From NCBI RefSeq assembly GCF_000671395.1, contig NZ_AQQY01000004.1, positions 186,001-250,000 on the forward strand: DNA of 64,000 nt. Reading direction: 5' to 3'. This document shows positions 1 through 8,752 of the stretch, in pieces (position 1 is the stretch's first letter; the number at the start of each line of letters is the position of its first letter). Under the pieces are notes generated by a model. It was not told the origin of the DNA. It made no database searches and saw nothing but the letters and a program-made list of their open reading frames with translations. The translations under genes and the position numbers were made by a program. The stretch comes from Actibacterium atlanticum (GTDB lineage: Bacteria; Pseudomonadota; Alphaproteobacteria; Rhodobacterales; Rhodobacteraceae).

Positions 1-1265
1 TCGGCGCGAAGTTCCGGGATCTTCACTGGTGGAAAGAACATGGTTCCGCCAAGAGCCGTCACTGCCGAGATGAATTCGTCGCTCGCGAAAGCCGATCCGG
101 TATCGCAGGCAACCATGCCCAAACCGCCGTGAAACGGCCAAGGCGACTCTGCGCCCATTGCCATCGCAATGTCTGTCTTGTCGCGGACAACCATCCGCAA
201 CAATTTGACGGCTTCTTCCGCAGAAGGTTTAGCAGCAACCCGAATGCCTAAGATGACACGTGTGCGGGTATCGATCGCCGCACAGATCCAGCGGCGTCCA
301 TGGGGGAGGCTTTCCTTAACATGCTTCGGCAGATAGTCGTAGATGCCCAGATCGGTGAAGTAGTTGAAGAGGTCGTTCTCACACTCGTCAAACTCGATCC
401 TGTCCATCGCGAACTGTTTGGATATCCCTCCGGCAGAGAGGGCAAACTCCTTTCGCGCAGCGTCTGCACCATGGAAAATGGCGTAAAGCTCGGCCTGGTT
501 CATTGCCGCTATCCGGCGTTCTATTGTCCGTTGCGATGGAATGCCGAGAGCGGCGATACCCTCATCAGCCCGCTCTTCATTGAGCTCCACGAGCCGATCT
601 ATGACTTGTCGGGCGATTTCCGCCTTGTTGTTCATCTCGCGGGATGCAATCTCGCGCACCAATCTCATGACAACGGCTTCGGTCTCTTCATCGAACTTGT
701 TGCCGACTTTCGGCGCTCTATACCAACCGGGTGCGAGGCTTAGCAGGTTGTATCCAAACCGCCTTAACGTGGCGAACTTGGTTCGGATGGTCTTGCTGCA
801 TGGGAGCTTACGGACGCGCATGTCGGTGAAACCTTTTATGTCAACGCCGACGTTGTGCCGTTGCGCCTCAATTTCATTCATCTTTTCCTGAAGAGCGGCC
901 TTTGCCATGGTGATGCTGGTGTCGGTCAACGAGATCTCACCGGCGTCATACATGGCCTTCACAGCCATGCAGATTATGAAGTACCAGATGGTCTTCTTCC
1001 GCGCGTTATCAGACAAATGGTCCAGGGTCAGGGCTGGCATCGATGATGCCAGCTTGGTTTGATTGAGATCGTAATAGTCCCGCTCATATCGCCAGAGAGA
1101 AGACTTTTGGAACTCCGCGAGCTGCTCGTAGGTAAAATGTTCGACTTGCCCATTTTCACCTTCGCGCAACCAACTGGTTGTCGTGGCGTCCTGGCCTAGG
1201 AAACGGTAGTGAGGTGGGCGGCCGATCAGAGCGCGATCATTTGTTGTGAATCGTTGTTTCAGCAT
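1..1265 (-). CDS. tnsB: TnsB-like DDE transposase (3' end cut by window edge)
   Basis: This frame stays open from an ATG at 1265 to the window edge, giving about 421 residues of a longer protein. The N-terminal part looks like a helical DNA-binding region. It is followed by an integrase-fold core with an EFDE segment matching the first catalytic Asp of the TnsB/Mu family, an AAIDTRTRVILG strand, and VACDTGSAF carrying the second catalytic Asp. The final Glu would lie beyond the edge. TnsB-type enzymes cut and join the 3' transposon ends. The start overlaps the stop of the TnsA-like gene by 7 nt, so the two are probably translated together. Downstream genes such as a TnsC ATPase or TniQ, if present, would lie off the left edge. 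The family call is secure; the exact Tn7-like subgroup cannot be told. Confidence 0.85.
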   Translation of the reverse strand, partial: MLKQRFTTNDRALIGRPPHYRFLGQDATTTSWLREGENGQVEHFTYEQLAEFQKSSLWRYERDYYDLNQTKLASSMPALTLDHLSDNARKKTIWYFIICMAVKAMYDAGEISLTDTSITMAKAALQEKMNEIEAQRHNVGVDIKGFTDMRVRKLPCSKTIRTKFATLRRFGYNLLSLAPGWYRAPKVGNKFDEETEAVVMRLVREIASREMNNKAEIARQVIDRLVELNEERADEGIAALGIPSQRTIERRIAAMNQAELYAIFHGADAARKEFALSAGGISKQFAMDRIEFDECENDLFNYFTDLGIYDYLPKHVKESLPHGRRWICAAIDTRTRVILGIRVAAKPSAEEAVKLLRMVVRDKTDIAMAMGAESPWPFHGGLGMVACDTGSAFASDEFISAVTALGGTMFFPPVKIPELRA

Positions 1266-1957
1266 TGTGCCACCCCCCGCTTTACGAGCGTCGGGTAGTC
1301 AATGAGCCCACCTTTGACCTGACGCAGGTCACCTCGGAAGATTGCGCGTACAACTGCTCGATATGCCCGGCCGGACATTCCAGTTTGCTCCACAATGCAA
1401 GCGATCGTTTTCGTCCCCTCAAGCCCTGAGATTTGTTCCGCCACGGCATCATCAGCGGCTTGATCTGGACTCTTGGAGAACTGCTGGAACCTTGCGGCGT
1501 TCACCGCGTCATACCGCTGAAACCCGGCATCCGTGAACAAACGGACCTCATCGGCGAACGACTTCGGTGTTTGTGACGCTATGAGCGCGATCTCTTGATC
1601 GAAATCCCGCCTTTGCACCAGTTCAAATGGTTTCACGGCCCATGCTGTCTTGGAGCCGTCCATCCAAGTGATCAAAAAGTCGAAGTAATGCTGAGCGCTT
1701 TTTCCATTTTCCTTGACGTAGCGCACCGCAGGCGGTTGTTCCCAGATATCGTAAACATTGCCCTGCGATAGGATCAGTTGGATGAACATCAGTTCGAGCT
1801 GGCTCTCAAAAACGATGCGTCGCCACCACTGCTCGGAAGCGAGCCAGACTGGGACAAACCCTCTGCAGCTGGTCCTTGAACGCATGGGTATCTTGCGCGT
1901 TGAGAGACTGGGCAGCGGTTCGCGGTAACCTATCTCGGTCAGAAGAGGGTGCATCAT
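1259..1957 (-). CDS. tnsA: TnsA-like heteromeric transposase endonuclease
   Basis: A 232-aa protein with the PD-(D/E)XK pattern of TnsA, the subunit that nicks 5' transposon ends so that cut-and-paste transposition can occur. Visible elements are FESQLE (E51 or E55), YFDF with Asp93, and AVKP with Lys109, in the order and approximate spacing of the Tn7 TnsA Glu/Asp/Lys triad. The residue two before the lysine is Ala, where Tn7 TnsA has Gln. The N-terminal third (PMRSRTSCRGFVPVWLASE) resembles the conserved lead-in of these proteins. A strong GAGGAGG ribosome site precedes the ATG, and that site lies inside the end of the upstream 53-codon ORF. The pairing with a TnsB-like gene directly downstream supports the call. 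Confidence 0.82.
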   Translation of the reverse strand: MMHPLLTEIGYREPLPSLSTRKIPMRSRTSCRGFVPVWLASEQWWRRIVFESQLELMFIQLILSQGNVYDIWEQPPAVRYVKENGKSAQHYFDFLITWMDGSKTAWAVKPFELVQRRDFDQEIALIASQTPKSFADEVRLFTDAGFQRYDAVNAARFQQFSKSPDQAADDAVAEQISGLEGTKTIACIVEQTGMSGRAYRAVVRAIFRGDLRQVKGGLIDYPTLVKRGVAQC

Positions 1958-2115
1958 GGCCGTACCTCCTCAAAACAAGAGGACGGTTTCAGGTAATCTG
2001 AGATTTCACGATCTGTGAGAATCGGTTCGGGCAGTGCGACCAAATCCAACAGTTGTTGAAGGTCGCAGTCGGACATTGCCTGCGCATCGAGCAGGATTCT
2101 TGGTTCTGTAAACAT
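1954..2115 (-). CDS. 53-residue ORF coupled to the TnsA-like gene, unknown
   Basis: This short ORF starts with ATG at 2115. Its stop overlaps the ATG of the TnsA-like gene by 4 nt (ATGA), the usual sign of translational coupling. The peptide begins MFTEPRILLDAQAMSD and is acidic, with no motif I recognise. It supplies the purine-rich GAGGAGG sequence that also serves as the ribosome site of the next gene. Upstream of its own start there is only GGGAACTCT as a possible ribosome site. It could be a small transposition accessory protein or just a leader whose translation opens the tnsA start. Same direction and coupling argue it is real; length and lack of recognisable homology limit confidence. 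Confidence 0.5.
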   Translation of the reverse strand: MFTEPRILLDAQAMSDCDLQQLLDLVALPEPILTDREISDYLKPSSCFEEVRP

Positions 2116-2197
2116 AGAGTTCCCAGTTCAGCTAGATTTTGAAAAGAAATGCTCTGCGCGGACCGCATAACGGCCGCGAAAAGCTTGACTTTTGGCT

Positions 2198-2248
2198 CTA
2201 GAAGTGGGATTAAATCGAACAGCGATGGACGGATTTAATCTGTTCTAG
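2198..2248. repeat. Imperfect inverted repeat between regulator and tnsA operon
   Basis: Left arm CTAGAA (2198-2203) plus GATTAAATC (2208-2216) is mirrored by GATTTAATC (2232-2240) plus TTCTAG (2243-2248). The arms differ by two bases in the inner spacer. It lies upstream of the 53-codon ORF and tnsA, and downstream of the Ner-like regulator gene. This placement suits an operator or a transposase-binding site; function is inferred only. Confidence 0.4.
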
Positions 2249-2252
2249 AGGG

Positions 2253-2285
2253 CCCGGATGTTAGCGCATCTGGGCTTTCGTCATT
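2253..2285 (+). terminator. Possible rho-independent terminator, plus strand
   Basis: Stem CCCGGATG (2253-2260) and CATCTGGG (2267-2274), with one G-T pair and a 6-nt loop, is followed by CTTTCGTCATTTTT. No plus-strand gene lies directly upstream, so it may instead insulate the leftward transposition operon from plus-strand readthrough. Confidence 0.35.
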
Positions 2286-2298
2286 TTTGGGGTAGGTA

Positions 2299-2565
2299 TT
2301 ACGATTTGTACTTCAGCGCTTTGCCCTCCTCGTCGTATCTTTCGGGAAATAGAGCTTGAGGTGTCGTGCCGAGGCGTTTTGCCAACTCAGATTGTATCAC
2401 GTCACTGAAGAAGCGGCCCTGGCTGCACCCTGTCACTCCTGACCTGCTCCGCTTTGTGCTTGTGGCGACGTCTGAAAAGCTCACGCCAAGCCTCAAAAGT
2501 TCGATCCGAATTTGGGCATGCCTTGCCAAATCAATAGCCAATATGTCGACACCTTTTTCGCTCAA
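2299..2565 (-). CDS. Ner/Nlp-type helix-turn-helix regulator
   Basis: An 88-aa protein resembling the Mu Ner / Nlp (SfsB) DNA-binding family. It has a leading helix (IRIELLRLGVSFSDVA), a helix-turn-helix around residues 35-60, and the typical GTTPQALFPERYD ending, comparable to the LPP..IWPSRY ending of Ner proteins. In Mu-like elements such proteins repress the transposase promoter. It lies upstream of the tnsA/tnsB-like operon in the same direction, separated by 183 bp containing the 2198-2248 inverted repeat, so it is a likely regulator of that operon. The family call rests on pattern and context; the target site is not proven. Confidence 0.65.
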   Translation of the reverse strand: MSEKGVDILAIDLARHAQIRIELLRLGVSFSDVATSTKRSRSGVTGCSQGRFFSDVIQSELAKRLGTTPQALFPERYDEEGKALKYKS

Positions 2566-3573
2566 GGGTATGTGTTCGCAGTTGCCCGAAGGCGGACTTC
2601 ATACCCATTTCGGTGCCAAGCATTGACTCAACATGTTCAGTAAGCAAGGGATAAGTTATTGATCCTTATATGTTTATCTTGGAAGATAAACATATAATTG
2701 CTTTCATTGGCTGTAGTTTGGTGCCCTCAATTTACAGATAAACATATACACGGCAGCACCGGTGCCTGACTATTAGCGCGAGAGAAAATCCAGAGGATGA
2801 AGGACCCATTTGATAGTGTAGATTTATATCTCCCGAGAAAACGTCTGTTGTGATCACAAACTTGTTGGTATGTATATTAGCCAATTTGAAAGCCCATCCA
2901 TCCCGCAAAACCCGGTCAATTTTTTTCGTATTTAGCCTTGGTGATGGTGTCAAATTCAGTTTCCTGCCCACTGTAGCGCTGATTGCGCCGTCCTATTCCC
3001 CAAGAACGGCTTTCTCTGGATGCCTGATTCGTTGCCTTTTGCAGATAGTATCCGCTCACCCTCACCGGCGTGATTTCAACGCAACGAATCCGCCTAGTGC
3101 ACAGGTTGTTGGGCCTTGGGATGGTGGTAACGAAACCAGCGCGGACGATGCCGCAAAAGCTGCAGAACTTACAACTGTCTGAGATCGGTCGCGGCGCAGG
3201 GAAGTGTGTGATGGCGAAGGAGACCGGGTGCCGGCAACCTGAACCAGAGACGCCCGCGTCGGAATCGGTCGTACCGCTGGAATGGGAGGCAGCGCCGGTC
3301 CGGCAGGAAGATTTCATCAAAGAGTTGTTGGATTAGTGACTATCAATTGGCATCCACCGGTCGCCATCATGCGTTTATGGGTCTAGAGGCCTACGAGCAT
3401 TCTCGGTGAGAACTTCCTTAGAATGCGCTTCCAAACTTACCATTCGTGGTTTCGTAACTTGAGAAAATGTTTAGAGTTCGGACAACAATGCGTTTCGAAC
3501 AAGTAGCCAACCTCTCACACGGATTGCCTGTATTTTCGAAAACGGCAACAATCTTTAGTGGCGAAGGTTTCTG
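2566..3573. other. About 1 kb without a convincing gene, between transposition module and helicase operon
   Basis: Several ORFs of 60-134 codons overlap here on both strands (for example plus 3070-3336, starting with GTG, and minus 2916-3320). None has a good ribosome site, a recognised motif or a plausible neighbour, so none is called. The segment is richer in A+T than the operon to its right. It contains the repeats at 2666-2748. A weak promoter-like pair for the operon, TTGCCT (3524-3529) and AACAAT (3547-3552) with 17-bp spacing, lies 22 bp before the helicase ATG. The helicase ribosome site is probably GAAGG near 3562. I could not identify an integrase, a transposon end or a target-site duplication. 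Confidence 0.5.
2666..2748. repeat. Perfect palindrome plus third copy of its half-site
   Basis: TTATATGTTTATCTT (2666-2680) is followed by two bases and its exact inverse (2683-2697). A third copy of the half-site, AGATAAACATATA, is at 2736-2748 in the same orientation as the right arm. The set begins about 100 bp upstream of the Ner-like gene start. Repeated half-sites of this kind fit either an operator of the regulator or transposase-binding sites at a Tn7-like end. The arm contains TGT...ACA, the terminal triplets of Tn7-type ends. Confidence 0.55.
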
Positions 3574-6500
3574 ATGAAAGCGTTTGAATTTGATCAACAG
3601 TTGATTGCCGCATATGAGCACTTTTCGCGTTCATTCAGCGCAATTCGGGCGCCCGACCTGAAATCCGAGATCGACGCCCAGTACGACGCCGGAAAATTCT
3701 GGCCTGATGCCCTATTGTCTCTAAATCCACGCTTCATGGCGGGGCCGACGGTTGATGAACTCGTCGCCACGGGTGATCTCGACGACGGCACGGGCAAAGT
3801 TTTCCGGTTTGGCACCACACCTCTTCGCTTTCACCGGCACCAAGCCGAGGCCATCGCGAAGGCGAAGCAAGGAAAGAGTTATGTCGTCACGACCGGTACG
3901 GGTTCGGGGAAATCCCTGTGCTTTTTCGTGCCGGTTGTCGACTCGATCATCCGCGCGCGGCGCGCAGGAAAGCCGCGTCGCACGACGGCAATCATCGTTT
4001 ACCCCATGAACGCGCTGGCAAACAGCCAAATGAAGGAGATCGACAAGTTCATCGCCGGTTCCGGTTTGCCCGATGAGCTCAAGCCGGTGGTCAAACGTTA
4101 CACCGGTCAGGAAAGCCGTGAAGAGCGGGAGCGCATCGCGGCCAATCCGCCCGACATTCTCCTGACGAACTACATGATGGCAGAATTGCTTCTGACGCGT
4201 CAGGACGACCTAGACTCGAAAGTCGTCTCGAACGCGTCCGGTCTCGAGTTCATCATTCTCGACGAACTCCATACCTATCGCGGGCGCCAAGGTGCCGATG
4301 TCGCGGTCCTCGTTCGACGCCTGAGGGACAGGTGTTCGCCTGACAAGGAGCCAATCTGCATTGGGACCTCGGCAACGATGGCCTCCGAGGGATCGGACGA
4401 GAGCCGCGCACTTGCTGTGGCGAAGGTAGCGTCTCGTCTGTTTGGTACCGACATTGGCCCGGACGCGGTCATCGACGAGTCCTTGCAGCGCGCGACCGAT
4501 GACGCCCTGAAGACCGAGCACGTCCTTGGCTCTTTGAAGACGGCCCTGACTCAGCCTTTGCCGGACGCACTTGATGACGAAACTCTGAAGCGCCATCCGC
4601 TCTCGGTGTGGGCCGAACTCGAACTCGGATTGGACGATGGGCTTGAGCTACGCAGAAAGAAGCCTATCCCTTTCGAAGAAGCCGTTGAAAAGCTTTCTCT
4701 GGCCAGTGCGGTCGATGTCGAAACCTGCCGAGACTATCTCGAAAGATTCCTGACCCGGGTAAGCCTGCCAGAGCATGAGCGCGGCGGCACGAAGGACGGA
4801 GCCTTTCTCGCCTTCAAACTCCACCGGTTCATCTCTGGTGCCGGTGAAGTCTTTACGACGCTCACAGCTAGGCCACGTCGGATCCTTCTTGAAGGGCAGC
4901 TCGAAGATCCCGAAGCCCCTGGCAACCGCCTCTACCCCACGCGGTTCTGCCGAAACTGTGGCCAAGAATACCATGTCGTGACCAAGGTCGACGACGATGG
5001 GAGTTTGCGTTTTCTGCCCCGAAGCATCGACGACACGCCGCTCGATACCGAGGAAGACGAGGTCGCAGGGTATCTCTGTCCGGTGACGCCCGGCGATACT
5101 GACTTTCAGTTCACAGGCGAGCTTGAGGGTTACCCCGAAAGCTGGCGAGAAGAGAAAAACGGCATTGAACGGCTGAGAGGGTATCGCAAAAAGCGTATGC
5201 CGGTATCCTACGTCGTGGGTGCTGATGGTCGCCACGGTGCGGGCGGAAACGATTTCTGGTTCATCCCGGGCAAGTTCGCGTTCTGCCTATGTTGCCATGA
5301 CGAACCGACACAGGGGATGCGTGAGCGCAGCAAGTTGGCGGGGCTCTCCGGCGAAGGGCGCAGCTCGGCCACGACCCTGCTGGTCGCCAGCGCCCTGGAG
5401 TGGATGAACAAACCTGGCAGCGGCGTACCCGAGACGAAGCGGAAGCTTTTGGGGTTCACGGATAACCGTCAGGATGCAGCCCTGCAATCTGGCCATTTCA
5501 ATGACTTCCTGTTCGTAAGCCTGTTGCGGGGAGCCATCCTTCGCGCGGTCATTTCTGCTGGTTCAGGTGGGCTCGCAGAAGACGAGTTCGGCCTGCAGGT
5601 GGTAAAGGCCCTCGGCTTTACTGCCACTAACAAAGAGGCGCGCCAGCATTGGCTTCTGGATTCGAATTCTGGTGCCATCATTCGTGAAGATGCCCAGCGG
5701 TCGCTCGCAAAGGTTCTCGCCCATCGTGTCTGGACTGACCTGCGTCGCGGTTGGCGCTTCACCAATCCCAGCTTGTCTGTCCTGAACCTGATCGACGTGA
5801 ATTTCCTCGGCCTCGAGGAAATCTCTGAAGATCGCGAGCGCTTCATGGCAATCCATCCAGCGCTGGGGGACCTCAGCCTCGAGCAGCGGCAGGCAATTCT
5901 CAAGGCGATTTTGTCCGCGATGCTCGAGGGCCTGGCTGTTCAGACCGAAGCCTTGGATCTGACTGTCCTCGATGGCGTGGCCCAGAAATCCCGAATGCTG
6001 CTTCAGGCACCTTGGGCAATTGACCAAAAGGAAAATCCGCGAGCGCGGTCCTCGCTTGTCCTGCGCGCGGGCAGCAAGAACGTCGTCACGCTGCGTGAAG
6101 AACAAACACTTCTTCGGGCAGGTCCCAATTCGCGGATCGCACGGCTCGTAAACCGGAAGTCCATTCTCGGCATGAAGCTGAACAAGGATGAGTACTACGA
6201 ATTCATGGAAGGGATGCTTGCCTTCCTGAGCGAAGAAGGGCTGCTGGTGCCTGTCGAACTCGATAGCGATGTGACGGGCTGGCGCCTGTCACCATCTGCG
6301 GTTCGGCTTGTGCCTGGACCGGCCCTCGATGATGAAACCTACCGCGGCAACCGCTATTTCCACGATCTTTACACCGCGATTGCCAGTGACCTTGGCGGCG
6401 GGCGTAGTTCCTACTGGGGGCTGGAGGGACGCGAGCACACGGCTCAGGTTTCGCAAAAGCAGCGAGAATGGCGTGAATGGCGGTTCCGTTTCGAGCAGGA

Positions 6501-8751
6501 CGACATGGACCATCTCGCGACCTCGGAGTACCGAACGGAAATTCGGGCAACCGGCGAGTCAGACCGGTTCCTTCCCGCACTGTTCTGCTCTCCGACCATG
6601 GAACTCGGTGTTGATATTTCTGCCTTGAATGCCGTCTACCTGCGCAACGTACCACCTACGCCGGCGAATTACGCGCAACGCGCTGGCCGTGCCGGTCGCT
6701 CGGGCCAGGCCGCCGTTGTCGTGACCTACTGCGCCTCGGGGTCTCCGCATGACCAGTATTTCTTCGAGCGACGCAATGATATGGTGGCCGGTGTTGTACG
6801 GCCGCCCGCACTCGACATCACGAATGAAGAGCTGGTCCGATCGCACCTACATGCGGTGTGGCTTGCGGAAGCAAAACTGGCGCTTTCTCCCGATATCCCG
6901 GAGATACTGGACCTTCATGGGGATAAATTCCCGCTGAAGGAAGACGTTCTGGCGATCATCTCGAAACCCGCGCTGGTTTCGCAAGCAAGGGGACCGATGG
7001 CGCGTGTCTTGAAGCAGATTCTGGCGTCCGACGGAGGGCAAACCCCGATCTGGATGGACGATCCAGACGAGTTCGTTCTTCACACGGCCATGAATGCCCC
7101 CAAGGAGTTTGACCGCGCCTTCGACCGTTGGCGCGAGCTTTATAGCTCTGCCAGGGCGCAATTGGCCGAGGCGAACAAGCGTTCGGAGATTACTGGGCTC
7201 TCGGGAGCCGACCGGCGCAAGATCAAGGCTGCGCAAATGCAGGCCCAGGATCAGATCGCCATCCTCGAACAAGGCAAAGCCTCGAATGGCTCCGATTTCT
7301 ATTCGTATCGGTATCTGGCAACAGAGGGCTTCTTGCCTGGGTACAACTTCCCGCGCCTGCCGCTCTACGCGTTTGTCCCTGGCGAAGGCAAGACGGGGTC
7401 ATTCCTTTCCAGAGCCCGCTTCCTGGCAATTTCCGAGTTCGGCCCGCGCAGTCTGATCTATCATGAGGGTCGCGCCTACCGGGTCTTGAAAGCCAAACTG
7501 CCGCCCGAGGTGCGTCAGGGCGACGGATCGGAATTGGCGACCAAGGATATCTACATCTGCTCCAACTGTGGCGCATCGCATGAGGGAGAGATCGAGCGAT
7601 GTCATGGGTGCCACAACCACATGGCGGGTGAGGTCCCCATCAAGAAGACCCTGCGCATCGATAACGTCGAGGCCGCCCCAACTGAGCGCATCACGGCGAA
7701 CGATGAAGAGCGCGTTCGGCAGGGCTTTGACATCCAGACCGTCTTCTCCTGGCCGAAGAAGGATGGGCAGGTCCAAGTGACCAACGCCAAATTCGTCTGT
7801 GGCGACACCTCCCTCTTGGCCCTGCAATACGCCAACAGCGCGGAAATCAGCCGTCTGAACAAGGGCTTGAAGCGCCGAAAGGACCAGACTGTCTTCGGTT
7901 TCCACATCGATCCAAGATCCGGCTACTGGGCGAAATCCGACGACGAGGACAGCGACACGGACGTCCCGCCGGACGTGGTCAAGCCGGTTCGCATTGTCCC
8001 GATTGTCCGTGACAGAAAGAATGCCCTGTTGTTCCGCTTCGAAAAACCGGAGCAGTACGAGCCCGAGACTATCACGACGGTTCAGCATGCGCTGTTGCGC
8101 GGAATCGAAGTGGTTTTCCAGTTGGAAGAAGGCGAAATCCTCGGTGAACCTCTGCCCGCGAGGGACAACCGCCGTGCAATCCTTGCCTACGAGGCAACGG
8201 AAGGCGGCGCCGGCGTCCTCACGCGCCTGATCGATGACGGAAAGGCAATCAACGAGGTGGCGAAGACCGCATTGGGTCTGATGCACTTCGAGAATGTGAA
8301 TGCTGCGATTGCGGCGGGTGATGCGGATTTGTTGCAGGAGAAGAAAGACGGAAGCTGTGTTCGCGGCTGCTATCGTTGCTTGCTGTCCTATTTCAACCAA
8401 CCGGACCATGAGCTGATCGACCGCTCGAGCTCGGAAGTGGCGCAATTCCTGATCGATCTTGCACGCGGCACTATTTCCCTTGCTGCGAAGCCGACCGCTG
8501 GAACGGTGGCATCACCATGGATCGAAGCATTCAGCGCCGCAGGCATTCCCCAAGTCGATACGATGCCTGCGAGCTTTGGTGGACGCGAATTCGAGTTCGT
8601 TTGGCGCGCATTCGCGGTTGCCGCAACGACCGCTGACATGACAGCAGAAGCTGAGGCAGACGCGATGAACAAGGGCTGGGTCGTTTTTGGATTGCCTTCG
8701 GTTCCGTCGGAAGGACTGCCGGATGGCTTCATGAAGAATTTTGAAGGTTGA
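3574..8751 (+). CDS. Large DEAD/DEAH helicase with DUF1998-type C-terminus (DruE/MrfA-like)
   Basis: A 1725-aa superfamily 2 helicase and the first gene of the operon. The N-terminal motor has Walker A TGTGSGKS (about residues 106-113), motif II DELH (about 229) and motif III GTSATM (about 263). The second motor half has SPTMELGVDIS and QRAGRAGRSG (about 1003-1045). A CRNCG cluster near 458 and CSNCG...CHGCH near 1329 may bind zinc. The C-terminus has EATEGGAGVL and CVRGCYRCLLSYFNQ (about 1536-1612), the four-cysteine pattern of DUF1998 (MZB). This architecture is shared by MrfA/YprA repair helicases and Druantia DruE. DISARM splits similar parts over DrmA and DrmB. A translocase or sensor role in DNA defence is inferred from the neighbours. 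The stop lies 1 nt before the next ATG. Confidence 0.85.
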   Translation: MKAFEFDQQLIAAYEHFSRSFSAIRAPDLKSEIDAQYDAGKFWPDALLSLNPRFMAGPTVDELVATGDLDDGTGKVFRFGTTPLRFHRHQAEAIAKAKQGKSYVVTTGTGSGKSLCFFVPVVDSIIRARRAGKPRRTTAIIVYPMNALANSQMKEIDKFIAGSGLPDELKPVVKRYTGQESREERERIAANPPDILLTNYMMAELLLTRQDDLDSKVVSNASGLEFIILDELHTYRGRQGADVAVLVRRLRDRCSPDKEPICIGTSATMASEGSDESRALAVAKVASRLFGTDIGPDAVIDESLQRATDDALKTEHVLGSLKTALTQPLPDALDDETLKRHPLSVWAELELGLDDGLELRRKKPIPFEEAVEKLSLASAVDVETCRDYLERFLTRVSLPEHERGGTKDGAFLAFKLHRFISGAGEVFTTLTARPRRILLEGQLEDPEAPGNRLYPTRFCRNCGQEYHVVTKVDDDGSLRFLPRSIDDTPLDTEEDEVAGYLCPVTPGDTDFQFTGELEGYPESWREEKNGIERLRGYRKKRMPVSYVVGADGRHGAGGNDFWFIPGKFAFCLCCHDEPTQGMRERSKLAGLSGEGRSSATTLLVASALEWMNKPGSGVPETKRKLLGFTDNRQDAALQSGHFNDFLFVSLLRGAILRAVISAGSGGLAEDEFGLQVVKALGFTATNKEARQHWLLDSNSGAIIREDAQRSLAKVLAHRVWTDLRRGWRFTNPSLSVLNLIDVNFLGLEEISEDRERFMAIHPALGDLSLEQRQAILKAILSAMLEGLAVQTEALDLTVLDGVAQKSRMLLQAPWAIDQKENPRARSSLVLRAGSKNVVTLREEQTLLRAGPNSRIARLVNRKSILGMKLNKDEYYEFMEGMLAFLSEEGLLVPVELDSDVTGWRLSPSAVRLVPGPALDDETYRGNRYFHDLYTAIASDLGGGRSSYWGLEGREHTAQVSQKQREWREWRFRFEQDDMDHLATSEYRTEIRATGESDRFLPALFCSPTMELGVDISALNAVYLRNVPPTPANYAQRAGRAGRSGQAAVVVTYCASGSPHDQYFFERRNDMVAGVVRPPALDITNEELVRSHLHAVWLAEAKLALSPDIPEILDLHGDKFPLKEDVLAIISKPALVSQARGPMARVLKQILASDGGQTPIWMDDPDEFVLHTAMNAPKEFDRAFDRWRELYSSARAQLAEANKRSEITGLSGADRRKIKAAQMQAQDQIAILEQGKASNGSDFYSYRYLATEGFLPGYNFPRLPLYAFVPGEGKTGSFLSRARFLAISEFGPRSLIYHEGRAYRVLKAKLPPEVRQGDGSELATKDIYICSNCGASHEGEIERCHGCHNHMAGEVPIKKTLRIDNVEAAPTERITANDEERVRQGFDIQTVFSWPKKDGQVQVTNAKFVCGDTSLLALQYANSAEISRLNKGLKRRKDQTVFGFHIDPRSGYWAKSDDEDSDTDVPPDVVKPVRIVPIVRDRKNALLFRFEKPEQYEPETITTVQHALLRGIEVVFQLEEGEILGEPLPARDNRRAILAYEATEGGAGVLTRLIDDGKAINEVAKTALGLMHFENVNAAIAAGDADLLQEKKDGSCVRGCYRCLLSYFNQPDHELIDRSSSEVAQFLIDLARGTISLAAKPTAGTVASPWIEAFSAAGIPQVDTMPASFGGREFEFVWRAFAVAATTADMTAEAEADAMNKGWVVFGLPSVPSEGLPDGFMKNFEG

Positions 8752-8752
8752 T

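Noticed and set aside
2848-2859. Palindrome TTGTGATCACAA resembling a CRP/FNR-type site
   Set aside because: It lacks the central spacer of a CRP site and the layout of an FNR site, and no gene is placed to use it.
3070-3336. Plus-strand ORF of 88 codons with GTG start between the transposition module and the operon
   Set aside because: No ribosome site, no motif, and it overlaps other equally poor ORFs; kept as unassigned.
3400-3500. TGTTTAGAGTTCGGACAACA as a Tn7-type terminal sequence
   Set aside because: Only loosely similar to Tn7 ends, single copy, no matching partner or target duplication nearby.
7399-8445. Minus-strand frame of 348 codons inside the large helicase gene
   Set aside because: Covers the DUF1998 part of the helicase on the other strand; protein has no recognisable domain.
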